Assembly (NCBI GenBank): GCA_019120595.1
Contig: DWUV01000063.1
Location: 1-35,186, forward strand
Direction: 5' to 3'
DNA length: 35,186 nucleotides
Source of the DNA: Candidatus Mediterraneibacter tabaqchaliae
GTDB lineage: Bacteria; Bacillota; Clostridia; Lachnospirales; Lachnospiraceae
Shown: positions 18,099 through 27,645 of the stretch, one piece after another
How positions within the stretch are numbered: the stretch's first letter is position 1
Layout of the letters: every line of letters starts with the position of its first letter
Notes under the pieces: generated by a model
Seen by the model: only the letters and a program-made list of their open reading frames with translations
Told to the model about the DNA's origin: nothing
Database searches by the model: none
Made by a program: the position numbers and the translations under genes

Positions 18099-19427
18099 TT
18101 ACGTTTCTTCGCGGAACCGTCTGATCTCGGCAAGCCGTTCCGCTGTTTTCTTTTCCTCCCCTTCCATAGTCGGATGGTAATAGGTTCTGTCTTTCAGTCC
18201 ATCCGGCATGCACTGCATATGAGTCAGCTTTTCCTCTGTGTCATGTGCGTATTCATAGCCTTTCCCATATCCCAGCTCTTTCATCAGCCCGGTGGGCGCG
18301 TTCCTGATCTGCATGGGCACTGGCTCTGCGTTCCGCTCCCTGACGTCCCGCTTACATTCCTCGCACGCTCTGTACAGGGCGTTTGACTTGGGCGCCATAG
18401 ACAGATACACCACCGCGTGGGTCAGATGGACGTCGCATTCCGGCATGCCCAGGAAATGGCACGCCTGATAAGCTGCCACGGCGACCTGCAGCGCCCGGCT
18501 GTCCGCCATGCCTACGTCCTCGCTGGCGAACCGGATCAGCCTGCGCGCGATATACAGCGGGTTTTCCCCGCCTTCCAGCATACGCATCATCCAGTAGACC
18601 GCCGCGTCAGGGTCACTGTTCCGCATGGATTTGTGGAGTGCGGAGATCAGATTATAGTGTTCTTCCCCAGTCTTATCATATAGAAGAGATTTCCTGCTGA
18701 TACACTGGGACAGCCCTTCCGTTGTCACTGTGATCCCTTCCGCGCTGATCTCTCCGTTTAACACTGCCATTTCCAGTGTGTTCAGCGCGGTCCTGGCGTC
18801 TCCGTTGGCGAACGCTGCGATGGCTTTTATATGGTCCTCAGATATCGTTACGTTTTGATCTCCGAATCCTTTTGGATCTTTCAGCGCATTTTCAATCAGG
18901 CGGACCAGGTCCTTTTCCTCCAGCGCCTTCAGCACAAACACCCGGCAGCGGGATAAGAGCGCTGCATTGATCTCAAAAGACGGGTTCTCCGTGGTCGCCC
19001 CGATCAGGATGATGCTTCCCTTCTCCACATACGGGAGGAAGGCGTCCTGCTGTGCCTTATTAAAGCGGTGGATCTCATCCACAAAGAGCACGGTGCGCAG
19101 GCCCACTCTCCGGCTCTGTTCCGCCCGGTCCATGACCGCGCGGATCTCCTTGATGCCGCTGGTCACGGCGCTGAAGTTGATGAACTCTGACTTCGTCCTC
19201 CCCGCAATGATGCTGGCAAGAGTGGTCTTTCCCACACCGGGCGGTCCCCAGAAGATCATGGACGAGATCTGGTCCCGTTCGATGAGCTGCCTGAGCATTT
19301 TCCCCGGTCCCAGCAGGTGCTCCTGCCCCACAAATCCTTCCAGTGTGTCCGGGCGCAGCCTGCTCGCCAGAGGCGTCATCGCCCTGTTATTTCCAAATAA
19401 TGTCATCTGCTCCATATCAAACTTCAC
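18099..19427 (-). CDS. rarA: Replication-associated recombination protein A (MgsA/RarA, AAA+ ATPase)
   Basis: PLASRLRPDTLEGFVGQEHLLGPGKMLRQLIERDQISSMIFWGPPGVGKTTLASIIAG; DEIHRFNKAQQDAFLPYVEKG; GATTENPSFEINAALLSRCRVF. GTG start as listed, or an ATG at about 19415. Confidence 0.96.
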   Translation of the reverse strand: MKFDMEQMTLFGNNRAMTPLASRLRPDTLEGFVGQEHLLGPGKMLRQLIERDQISSMIFWGPPGVGKTTLASIIAGRTKSEFINFSAVTSGIKEIRAVMDRAEQSRRVGLRTVLFVDEIHRFNKAQQDAFLPYVEKGSIILIGATTENPSFEINAALLSRCRVFVLKALEEKDLVRLIENALKDPKGFGDQNVTISEDHIKAIAAFANGDARTALNTLEMAVLNGEISAEGITVTTEGLSQCISRKSLLYDKTGEEHYNLISALHKSMRNSDPDAAVYWMMRMLEGGENPLYIARRLIRFASEDVGMADSRALQVAVAAYQACHFLGMPECDVHLTHAVVYLSMAPKSNALYRACEECKRDVRERNAEPVPMQIRNAPTGLMKELGYGKGYEYAHDTEEKLTHMQCMPDGLKDRTYYHPTMEGEEKKTAERLAEIRRFREET

Positions 19428-19504
19428 TTCTTTCCCATTGGTATGACTGAATCTTGTTGTGACTGTATCCGGTTTTGAACGATATCCGCTTTCTGACAGC
19501 CCCC

Positions 19505-20125
19505 TTATCTCATCAGCAGCCTGATCAGTATCAGGATGGCAGCAAATAGAAAGATTATTTTCCCAAACAGCTCTCCGCCCATGTGGAATTCCTCAAATTC
19601 CCTGGGCATGTTGAAGATATCCGGGTCTCTCCTGTGCTCTTTCAGCTGAAAGTCCTCTATGTAATGTTTCCAACCGCTCCTGTCCGTATAGACGCTGACC
19701 CGGTCAGAGGCAAGATACCGGTGGACAGGTATCCGGTAGCCCTGGCTCTGGATCGTACTTGCCGCTCCGGTCGCAGGGTCATACATTTCCACCTGAAGGA
19801 AATAATATCTGCGGTACCTGAGCGTATGATGCTCACCCGTCGTATAGGGCACATCCTGCCTTGCGATGCCTGTGATCCGTCCCTGGGACACATCGCCCAG
19901 CGCCACTGCTTCCGCTCTCTGGCGACGGTAAAACAGCGCCCTTCTCACATTATTGACCGCAGTGTACGGCATGAGCAGACCCGCCGCAAGAAAGACAAGC
20001 AGAAACGGATCAAAGCCTGCCGCCGCGATACTTCGGATCAGGACCGAGTACCACACGGCCGTAAATACAATTGCAGGTATCACCCCACTGATCTCTTCTT
20101 CCGCCGGTCTGATCTTTCTCTTCAT
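19505..20125 (-). CDS. Hypothetical membrane-associated protein (DUF3592-like architecture)
   Basis: Two N-terminal hydrophobic segments, central soluble domain (QGRITGIARQDVPYTTGEHHTLRYRRYYFLQVEMYDPATG), C-terminal TM. Confidence 0.7.
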   Translation of the reverse strand: MKRKIRPAEEEISGVIPAIVFTAVWYSVLIRSIAAAGFDPFLLVFLAAGLLMPYTAVNNVRRALFYRRQRAEAVALGDVSQGRITGIARQDVPYTTGEHHTLRYRRYYFLQVEMYDPATGAASTIQSQGYRIPVHRYLASDRVSVYTDRSGWKHYIEDFQLKEHRRDPDIFNMPREFEEFHMGGELFGKIIFLFAAILILIRLLMR

Positions 20126-20286
20126 CTCAGTATCCTCCCACGTTCTTTCACATAATCCCCGTTCATATTATTTACAGGTTCTAAAAAACGATTTTTTGTA
20201 ATGATGTTTTTACAGGTACATTATAACAGATTCTCTTCGACAGATATAGAGAATAAATCCCTTCGTCCGGTGTCGTTCCTTTTACG

Positions 20287-20337
20287 AAAGAGAGACAGCT
20301 GCACTTATCCGTACTCAGTGCTGCTGTCTCTCTTTTA
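20287..20337 (-). terminator. Terminator hairpin downstream of pnp (potentially bidirectional)
   Basis: AAAGAGAGACAGCTGCAC ... GTGCTGCTGTCTCTCTTT, 17 of 18 paired, with T/A tracts. Confidence 0.8.
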
Positions 20338-20415
20338 AACTCTCTTTATCTTTGATCGGATCTCCGCAGGATGAATGTCCCTGTCACCGCTGTCCCGGCA
20401 ACAGTTTCTCCTCTT

Positions 20416-22503
20416 TTACTCAGCTACATCGCGGATGCTGAAGCTGAACCTGCCCATCTTATCCTTGCCCAGGCATACAGCCTTCACTACATCGCCCAGC
20501 TTGAGCACATCCTCGACCTTGTCCACTCTCTTCTTCGCGATCTTGGAGATGTGTACCAGACCTTCCTTGCCCGGAGCGAACTCAAGGAATGCGCCGAAGT
20601 CTTTGATGCTTACGACCTTTCCTTCGAATACCTGTCCCGCCTCAAAATCTGTCACGATCGTATGGATCAGCTTGGCTGCCTTATCCATGCCTTCTTTCTC
20701 TGTGCCGCAGATGGATACGGAACCGTCATCCTCGATATCGATCTTCACGCCGGTCATATCGATGATCGCGTTGATCGTCTTTCCTCTCTGTCCGACTACA
20801 TCGCCGATCTTCTGCGGATCGATCTGCATCTGGATGATCTTCGGAGCGTACGGTCCGACTTCCGGCCTCGGCTCTGCGATCGCCTTGTTCATAACCTCAT
20901 CGATAATGTAGGTCCTTGCCTTCTTCGTCGCAGCGATCGCTTCCTCGATGATCGGTCTTGTCAGTCCGTGGATCTTGATATCCATCTGGATCGCTGTGAT
21001 CCCTTTATGTGTACCTGCGACCTTGAAGTCCATATCTCCGAAGAAATCTTCCAGTCCCTGGATATCCGTGAGTACCAGGTAATCATCATCTGTATCCCCT
21101 GTCACCAGACCTGCGGAGATACCGGCCACCGCGGATCTGATCGGCACGCCCGCTGTCATAAGGGACATACTGGACGCGCACACACTTGCCTGGGAAGTAG
21201 ATCCGTTGGACTCAAATGTCTCAGAGACCGTGCGGATCGCATACGGGAACTCCGCCTCGCTCGGAAGTACCGGAAGAAGCGCTCTCTCGGCAAGCGCCCC
21301 GTGTCCGATCTCTCGGCGTCCCGGTCCTCTCGACGGCTTTGTCTCGCCTACGGAGTAGGACGGGAAATTATAGTGGTGCATATATCTCTTTGACGTCTCT
21401 GCCTCATCCAGCCCGTCCAGTCTCTGTGCCTCGGACAGCGGAGCAAGTGTGGTCACAGTGCAGATCTGTGTCTGCCCTCTCGTAAACATGGCGGATCCGT
21501 GTACTCTCGGGATCAGGTCCACCTCCGCCGCAAGCGGGCGGATCTCGTCAATGGCACGTCCGTCCGGGCGCTTGTGGTCTTTTAAGATCATCTTTCTCAC
21601 GGTCTTTTTCTGATACTGGTAAACAGCCTCGCCCAGAACTTCCAGCCATTCTTCTTTGTCTGCGAATGCCTCTTCCAGTTTTTCCGTGATCTGGCGGATA
21701 TTCTCTTCCCTTGTCTGCTTGTCATCCGTGAAGACCGCCTCTTCCATTTCTTCCGGCGGGACGATTTCTTTGATGGCATCGAACAGCTCCTGCGGTACTG
21801 CGCAGCTCTTATAGCTGTGCTTCGGCTTTCCGCATTCCGCGACAATGGTGTCAAAGAATGCGATCACTTTCTGGTTCAGCTCATGAGCCGCAAAGATCGC
21901 CTCGATCATCTTGTCCTCAGGAACTTCATTTGCTCCCGCTTCGATCATGATGACTTTTTCCTTTGTGGAAGCCACGGTCAGCGCCAGGTCAGATACCTCT
22001 CTCTGAGCCGCTGTCGGGTTAAAGACGAACTCTCCGTCTACCAGGCCTACCTGGGTCGTGGAGATCGGTCCGTCAAACGGGATGTCGGAAATACTTGTGG
22101 CGATGGAAGCGCCAAGCATCGCTGTCAGCTCGGGGCTGCAGTCCTGCTCCACGGACATGACCAGGTTTTCCAGAGTCACGTCGTTTCTGTAATCTTTCGG
22201 GAAAAGAGGGCGCATCGGGCGGTCGATGACACGGTCCGTCAGGATCGCGTTCTCAGAAGCCTTTCCCTCTCTTTTATTGAAGCCGCCCGGGATCTTTCCT
22301 ACCGCATAAAGTCTCTCATTGTACTCAACGCTTAACGGGAAGAAATCGATCCCGTCTCTTGGTTTCTCTGATGCCGTCGCAGTACAGAGCACCGTCGTCT
22401 CTCCATAGTGCATGAGCACAGCGCCGTTCGCCTGCTTTGCCACTCTGCCAACATCGACGCGCAGCGTCCTGCCGGCGAGTTCCATTTCATACTTTTTGTA
22501 CAT
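20416..22503 (-). CDS. pnp: Polyribonucleotide nucleotidyltransferase (PNPase)
   Basis: LRVDVGRVAKQANGAVLMHYGETTVLCTATAS; GRREIGHGALAERAL; C-terminal KH (IGDVVGQRGKTINAI) and S1 domains. Confidence 0.98.
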   Translation of the reverse strand: MYKKYEMELAGRTLRVDVGRVAKQANGAVLMHYGETTVLCTATASEKPRDGIDFFPLSVEYNERLYAVGKIPGGFNKREGKASENAILTDRVIDRPMRPLFPKDYRNDVTLENLVMSVEQDCSPELTAMLGASIATSISDIPFDGPISTTQVGLVDGEFVFNPTAAQREVSDLALTVASTKEKVIMIEAGANEVPEDKMIEAIFAAHELNQKVIAFFDTIVAECGKPKHSYKSCAVPQELFDAIKEIVPPEEMEEAVFTDDKQTREENIRQITEKLEEAFADKEEWLEVLGEAVYQYQKKTVRKMILKDHKRPDGRAIDEIRPLAAEVDLIPRVHGSAMFTRGQTQICTVTTLAPLSEAQRLDGLDEAETSKRYMHHYNFPSYSVGETKPSRGPGRREIGHGALAERALLPVLPSEAEFPYAIRTVSETFESNGSTSQASVCASSMSLMTAGVPIRSAVAGISAGLVTGDTDDDYLVLTDIQGLEDFFGDMDFKVAGTHKGITAIQMDIKIHGLTRPIIEEAIAATKKARTYIIDEVMNKAIAEPRPEVGPYAPKIIQMQIDPQKIGDVVGQRGKTINAIIDMTGVKIDIEDDGSVSICGTEKEGMDKAAKLIHTIVTDFEAGQVFEGKVVSIKDFGAFLEFAPGKEGLVHISKIAKKRVDKVEDVLKLGDVVKAVCLGKDKMGRFSFSIRDVAE

Positions 22504-22534
22504 GTTGTTCTCCTTTATTTACTCGTTTTCTTTC

Positions 22535-22625
22535 GCGGACAGATGTCACCGAAACTACTGAAAAAAACATCAGCCCGGATGCTGATATGCTTTTCAGTGG
22601 TCTCGGGTACTCTTAAGCCGTCCGC
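22535..22625 (-). ncRNA. Structured pnp 5' leader: long nested hairpin
   Basis: Stem 1: 22535-22540/22620-22625 (GCGGAC/GTCCGC). Stem 2: 22550-22564/22591-22605 (CGAAACtACTGAAAA/TTTTCAGTgGTCTCG). Stem 3: 22569-22574/22581-22586 (ATCAGC/GCTGAT). Confidence 0.65.
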
Positions 22626-22635
22626 AATCTTATAT

Positions 22636-22664
22636 ATTATAGCATATGCCTTTTTGTTAGGCAA
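22636..22664 (-). promoter_or_regulatory. Putative pnp promoter: TTGCCT-N17-TATAAT
   Basis: -35 at 22659-22664, -10 at 22636-22641 on the minus strand, 17 bp spacing. Confidence 0.65.
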
Positions 22665-22667
22665 TAA

Positions 22668-22760
22668 AAAAGAACTGCCGTTAAAATTTTTCGAATGGCG
22701 CGGGCCGGTCCGGTGGTCTTCCCCCGGCAGCCCGGCGCCATCCCTGCTTCTAACGGCAGT
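22668..22760 (-). terminator. Large branched/elongated terminator after the sugar-acid operon
   Basis: Outer stem ACTGCCGTTA (22674-22683)/TAACGGCAGT (22751-22760); inner GC-rich stem GGCGCGGGC/GCCCGGCGCC; T-rich run on the minus strand past the stem. Confidence 0.75.
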
Positions 22761-22835
22761 CCCATATTTTTATCCGATATCCGGTCTGGTATTTCCCCGG
22801 AAATTTTCTGTGCCGTCCTTTCGACGGACACGCTG

Positions 22836-24329
22836 CTACAGGCAGGATGCAAAAGCAGCCAGCGCGCCTTTCTCCCGGATCAGCTTCAGATTATCGGCTG
22901 TAAGTGTTTCGAATCCTTCGATCCGCGTCAGGTCCTGTCCCCACATCTGCTCATCCGTCATCACTGCATGGACCAGATCTTCGGCGGAGTCCTTTCTGTG
23001 ATCCCAGTAAAACTCCAGTACCCAGCGGTCATCCGAGCACACATAGGTGTTTCCCTTCGCCCGGCGGCAGACCAGGCCTTTGTCGTTTAACTCCTGGATG
23101 TCATTTGTGTAAAATGCGATATACGCCGCAAAGCTCATGGCCAGGCAGGACGGGATCTTCCCTTCCAGCCCGATGTAGTCCAGCAGGCTGGGCAGATTCC
23201 TTGCCCGCCACTTGGAAGTCGAGTTCAGGGAGATGCTCATCAGCTCGTGATCCACGAACGGGTTGTTGAAGCGGTCCTGCACCGCGCCGGCAAATTCCAT
23301 CAGATCCTTCTTGTCCAGCGGAAGTGTGGGGATGATCTCCTCGTAGAGCATCTGGTTCATGAACCCGCGGACCGTATCGTCCGCCATGCAGTCGCGGACG
23401 ATATCAAAGCCGCCCAGATAAGCTCCCAGGACAAATCCCGTGTGTGCGCCGTTTAAGATCCTTACCTTTCTCTTCTTGTAAGGAGTCACATCCGGCACGA
23501 CGATGCAGTTTACCCCTGCCTTTTTAAAGGGCAGCTTTTCCTCGAGCCACTGCGGGCCTTCGATATTCCATACGCCGAACACTTCGCCCACGTCGAGAAG
23601 CTGATCCCTGTATCCGTTCTCCGACTCCAGCTTCCCCGCCTCCTCAGCGTCTTTGATCCGGCCGGGAACGATGCGGTCCACCAGAGTAGAGCAGAATGTG
23701 CAGTCTTCGGAGACATATTTCCGGAAGTCCTCTTCCAGTCCCCACTGGCTGATGTACTGCTCCACGCACTTTAACAGTTCTTTTCCGTTGTTGTCGATGA
23801 GCTCGCAGGAAAGGATCACAAGCCCGCTTTTGCCCGCTTTATACCTTGCGTACAGCACCTGCGTCAGTTTCCCGGGGAAGGAACTGCACGGCTCATCTTC
23901 CATCCGGCACTCCGGGTCATAGACGATCCCAGCCTCCGTTGTATTGGATACAATGTACTCCAGATCGTCGGATACTGCCAGCTCCATCATCGCGTCGAAT
24001 CCTTCTTTTTCATACGGATTGACACAGCGGGAAACAGAAGAAATCACGCGCTTTCTGTCCACTTTTTCCCCGTTTTCCCTGCCGCGCAGATAGAGGGTGT
24101 AGAGTCCTTCCTGGGCATTGATCATATCGGTCAGTCCCTGGGGGATCGGCTGCACGAGCACGCACTTTCCGTTCCATCCCGCCTTTTCGTTGGCTACGTC
24201 AAACCAGTAGTCAACAAACGCGCGCAGGAAATTTCCTTCGCCGAACTGCATCACCTTCTCCGGCGCCGACTCTAAAACATACCCCTCGTAACCGGATTTC
24301 TTAAGCACCTCATAATTTAAAAGCTCCAT
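22836..24329 (-). CDS. Tagaturonate reductase / altronate oxidoreductase family (mannitol dehydrogenase superfamily, UxaB-like)
   Basis: VMQFGEGNFLRAFVDYWFDVANEK; YIVSNTTEAGIVYDPECRMEDEPCSSFPGKLTQVLYARYKA; VRILNGAHTGFVLGAYLGG. Confidence 0.9.
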   Translation of the reverse strand: MELLNYEVLKKSGYEGYVLESAPEKVMQFGEGNFLRAFVDYWFDVANEKAGWNGKCVLVQPIPQGLTDMINAQEGLYTLYLRGRENGEKVDRKRVISSVSRCVNPYEKEGFDAMMELAVSDDLEYIVSNTTEAGIVYDPECRMEDEPCSSFPGKLTQVLYARYKAGKSGLVILSCELIDNNGKELLKCVEQYISQWGLEEDFRKYVSEDCTFCSTLVDRIVPGRIKDAEEAGKLESENGYRDQLLDVGEVFGVWNIEGPQWLEEKLPFKKAGVNCIVVPDVTPYKKRKVRILNGAHTGFVLGAYLGGFDIVRDCMADDTVRGFMNQMLYEEIIPTLPLDKKDLMEFAGAVQDRFNNPFVDHELMSISLNSTSKWRARNLPSLLDYIGLEGKIPSCLAMSFAAYIAFYTNDIQELNDKGLVCRRAKGNTYVCSDDRWVLEFYWDHRKDSAEDLVHAVMTDEQMWGQDLTRIEGFETLTADNLKLIREKGALAAFASCL

Positions 24330-24379
24330 TGTTCTTTCACCTTTCTTCTGTCAAATCCTCATATCAAAACCTTCTCTGG

Positions 24380-25435
24380 TCAAAACTCGGAAAAATCCAG
24401 GACGACTTTCAGCATTTCCGCCCCGTTTTTATCAAACTCGGCAAACGCTTCTGCAGCCTTGTCCGCAGGATACATGTTTGTGATCACCCTGCCCAGGTCC
24501 GCCCTTCCTGCATTGACCAGATCGATCAGCTCGACGAAATCCTTCTTTAAGGCATTGCGGCTCCCGAATACATTCAGCTCTTTCTTCTGGATCAGCGTAA
24601 AATTAAAGTCCAGGTTCTTCTTGCCCACGCCGATCAGCACGACTTTGCCGCCGAAGGCCGCGGCGTCGATGCAGTTCTGGAATGTAGACGGCAGGCCCAC
24701 CGCCTCGATGCACACGTCAAAACCGTAGGCATTTGCATTGCCGCGGATATCGATCTGTCCGGTGATGTCTGCCACCGCTTTTTCCAGCGCCTCAGGGGAC
24801 TCATTCAGGATCATGCCGTCAAATCCGAAATTGTCCATGGCATAGCGCAGCTTCTTTTCCGCTACATCGCACATATAGACTTCTCCGCCCAGTGCCTTTG
24901 CAGCGCATCCCGCCAGCACGCCGATGGTGCCCGCTCCGATGACAAGGACTTTGTCGCCTTTTTTGATCCCGGCTCTCTGCACGCCGTGATAGCTGATGCA
25001 GAACGGCTCTATGGCTGCCAGCAGCTTCGGATCCAGTCCTTTGCCGTCATAGATCCGCTCCAGCGGCATCGTGATGTATTCGCAGAAAGCGCCGTCCCTC
25101 TGGCATCCCATGGTCTGATTGTCCATGCACGCATTGACGATCCCTCTCTCGCAGCTGTAGCAGCTGCCGCAGTTAAAGTAGGGGTTGCAGGTAACGATCA
25201 TCCCCTCTTTCAGTCCGTACTCATTCTCATCGACTTCTACGATCTCCGCGCTGAACTCATGTCCCGGGATGCGTGGATAGTCAAAATATGCAAATGTCCC
25301 CCTGTAGGATCCCAGGTCGCTCCCGCAGATCCCCCCGTAGAGGATCTTTAAAAGAGCTTCCCCCGGTTTCCTTACCGGTTTTTCGATCTCCCGGATCTCC
25401 ACGTGTCCGGGTTCTGTGATATAGATTGCTTTCAC
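24380..25435 (-). CDS. Zinc-dependent MDR alcohol/polyol dehydrogenase (L-idonate/L-galactonate/galactitol-phosphate dehydrogenase-like)
   Basis: KILYGGICGSDLGSYRGTFAYFDYPRIPGHEFSAEIVEV; NPYFNCGSCYSCERGIVNAC; VLVIGAGTIGVLAGCAAKALG. Confidence 0.9.
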   Translation of the reverse strand: MKAIYITEPGHVEIREIEKPVRKPGEALLKILYGGICGSDLGSYRGTFAYFDYPRIPGHEFSAEIVEVDENEYGLKEGMIVTCNPYFNCGSCYSCERGIVNACMDNQTMGCQRDGAFCEYITMPLERIYDGKGLDPKLLAAIEPFCISYHGVQRAGIKKGDKVLVIGAGTIGVLAGCAAKALGGEVYMCDVAEKKLRYAMDNFGFDGMILNESPEALEKAVADITGQIDIRGNANAYGFDVCIEAVGLPSTFQNCIDAAAFGGKVVLIGVGKKNLDFNFTLIQKKELNVFGSRNALKKDFVELIDLVNAGRADLGRVITNMYPADKAAEAFAEFDKNGAEMLKVVLDFSEF

Positions 25436-25486
25436 GGTTCTTCCTCCTGTCTTTTATGATCTGTTTTCTTTTTCAGCCGTTTAGAC

Positions 25487-26692
25487 TCAGCGGTCTGCGT
25501 CGATATATTTTTCGTTCCAGATGACCGCGGTCTTCATGGGCGCGCTCTTGGAATAGATCTTATTTTCATAAGCCCCGATGGGATCTTCGGCAAACTCGCC
25601 TTTATCAATGAGCTCTACGATCTCGTCATAGCAGCTCTTCTCAAGGATGCGGATCGCCTCCTCCATATGGTCCTGGCGGAAATTAATGGAGCCGAAGATC
25701 ACCTGGTTCTTAAAGCCGAAGGGCATGGTGTCAAAGGAGACCACCGGGCCTAAGGAGAAGGAATTGTAGATCCCGTTGCATCCCAGCACGCCGTACTGAA
25801 ACGCGATCTCCTGCTCGATCCCCGCGCCGCTGGATCCGATGAACACGGTAGCCGTGCCGCCCAGCTTATCCGTGATCGCTTTCGCCAGCTCTTCTTTTGT
25901 GTCAAAATTGCTCTTTACATAATCTGCCTTTGCCTGCTTCAGGGCAAACGAAACCTTCGGGCTGTCCTCATCGCTCCTCGCCACAAAGACGATCTTTGCC
26001 TCCGGATATTTCTGCCGGATCAGGTCTCCGATGAACATCCCCGTGGTGCCAAGGCCGAAGACGCATACCCTCTGGAATGTCTCTTTTCTCGCGATCTCAC
26101 GCGCCTCTGTCTCCGAGCATTTGTACTGCGCCATCTTTACCCGGAAGTTGTGCGCCTCGCCAAGATCTTCCATGCGCTCTCTCTGGAAGATCATGCAGGC
26201 ATAGGGATCGCTGAACACCAGTTTTTTTGCCAGGGAAAGGGCGATCTTTCCGTCCTTTACATACCCGTCCGGGATCTTCAGGAGCATGTCAGGATTGTAA
26301 TAATCCATATCCGAGAACAGGCCGTCCGCCTGGTCGCATCCGTACTCAAAATAATCCTCTTCCTCCGTATACCGGGTAGGGTCATAGCTGTTCCCCCCGC
26401 GGATCAGGACAATGGCAAAGCGGTTCTCCGACGGCACCCATACCACGCCTTCGTGTCCGTTGATCAGGCGGTCACATCCCGGCGGGAATTTGGCATTTAA
26501 CTCCCCTTTGCGTCCCATCTCCATCAGAGTATGGTCTGTCCCGCAGAATCCGACCAGTACGCTCTCCGCCAGGATCCCTTCCTTCTCTTCCTCTCCTCTG
26601 AGCCTTCTCCTCGGGATATTGTGGATCTCCACATCCCCGTATACAAGAGGCCTGTCTTCACTGTTCTGAAAATATGTACCTTTTACGATCAT
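25487..26692 (-). CDS. MDR family dehydrogenase resembling glucose/aldose 1-dehydrogenase
   Basis: ESVLVGFCGTDHTLMEMGRKGELNAKFPPGCDRLINGHEGVVWV; VCVFGLGTTGMFIGDLIRQKYPEAKIVFVARSDED; INFRQDHMEEAIRIL. Confidence 0.8.
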   Translation of the reverse strand: MIVKGTYFQNSEDRPLVYGDVEIHNIPRRRLRGEEEKEGILAESVLVGFCGTDHTLMEMGRKGELNAKFPPGCDRLINGHEGVVWVPSENRFAIVLIRGGNSYDPTRYTEEEDYFEYGCDQADGLFSDMDYYNPDMLLKIPDGYVKDGKIALSLAKKLVFSDPYACMIFQRERMEDLGEAHNFRVKMAQYKCSETEAREIARKETFQRVCVFGLGTTGMFIGDLIRQKYPEAKIVFVARSDEDSPKVSFALKQAKADYVKSNFDTKEELAKAITDKLGGTATVFIGSSGAGIEQEIAFQYGVLGCNGIYNSFSLGPVVSFDTMPFGFKNQVIFGSINFRQDHMEEAIRILEKSCYDEIVELIDKGEFAEDPIGAYENKIYSKSAPMKTAVIWNEKYIDADR

Positions 26693-26722
26693 ATTAAATC
26701 CTCCTAATAGTTAATTGCCGGG

Positions 26723-27601
26723 TCATTCCACCATGTTGATCATCTTATCCGGGACTGCCAGTTTCGGGAATCCGTAAAACTTCTCCGCGTTTTCACCCAG
26801 GAATTTTCTCTTTTCCTCGTCTGACAGCTCTGTTGTCTTCTCCACGAAATCCTTGCTCATGTCATAAGTGATCGCTGTCATTGTCCTCGGGTAGTCGCTG
26901 CCCCACATCAGTTTGTCTATGCCGCAGATATCGATGGCAGTGCGGATCGCCCTCACCGCTGACGGATACGGATAGAACTCCCTGTGAAAGAGCCATGTGA
27001 TGCCGCCGCTCTCGATATAGACATTTTTATGCTTTGCAAGAGCGATCTGCTTCTCCCAGCCGTCCACTGTGACCATGCCGAAATGTCCCACCGCGATGCG
27101 CAGGTCCGGGTGTCTTCCGATCAGCTCCTCCAAGGCGTCTGTCTGCAGATCCCCGTCCGCCATGTCAATGGCAACGAATTTTCCCAGACGCTCCGCCTGT
27201 GCGAAGACTTCCTCGTGGGCAAGAAGATCTTGATTATCCAGCCTGCCCCCGCAGATCTTTACGCCGTCAAACCGGGACATCCATTCGTCCGCGATCGGTT
27301 TCTCCTCATACAGACAGGTGATCCGCATCCGGTCCGGGTATTTCTCCTTACACTCCAGAAGATAACTGTCCTGACTGCCGTCTATATATTCCTGTGTGAT
27401 CACACAGCCGCTGACCCGCGCGTAATCCATATTTGCCATCAGCATTTCCACGGTATTGCGGCCGTCAAGCATATAGGGCGGCATCATCTGTCTCAGTTCG
27501 CCGCCGAAATCGCTCCTCCCGCCGGTAAGCGGGATCACCGGTTTTCCGTTCACACGGCCTGCCTGAGGGTTCCATAAGTGTGCATGTGCATCAATGATCA
27601 T
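26723..27601 (-). CDS. Amidohydrolase_2 (PF04909-type) family protein, candidate sugar lactonase
   Basis: MIIDAHAHLWNPQAG (HxH), IAVGHFGMV, DKLMWGSDYPRTMT. Start reassigned to ATG 27601 preceded by AGGAGGAG. Confidence 0.85.
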   Translation of the reverse strand: MIIDAHAHLWNPQAGRVNGKPVIPLTGGRSDFGGELRQMMPPYMLDGRNTVEMLMANMDYARVSGCVITQEYIDGSQDSYLLECKEKYPDRMRITCLYEEKPIADEWMSRFDGVKICGGRLDNQDLLAHEEVFAQAERLGKFVAIDMADGDLQTDALEELIGRHPDLRIAVGHFGMVTVDGWEKQIALAKHKNVYIESGGITWLFHREFYPYPSAVRAIRTAIDICGIDKLMWGSDYPRTMTAITYDMSKDFVEKTTELSDEEKRKFLGENAEKFYGFPKLAVPDKMINMVE

Positions 27602-27645
27602 ATAACTCCTCCTTCTGACCATATTTTTCTCTCAATCTTGCTTTC

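Noticed and set aside
20371-21393. 340-aa plus-strand ORF antisense to pnp
   Set aside because: Overlaps the conserved PNPase frame; composition (Asp/His/Leu/Arg) is that of an antisense frame.
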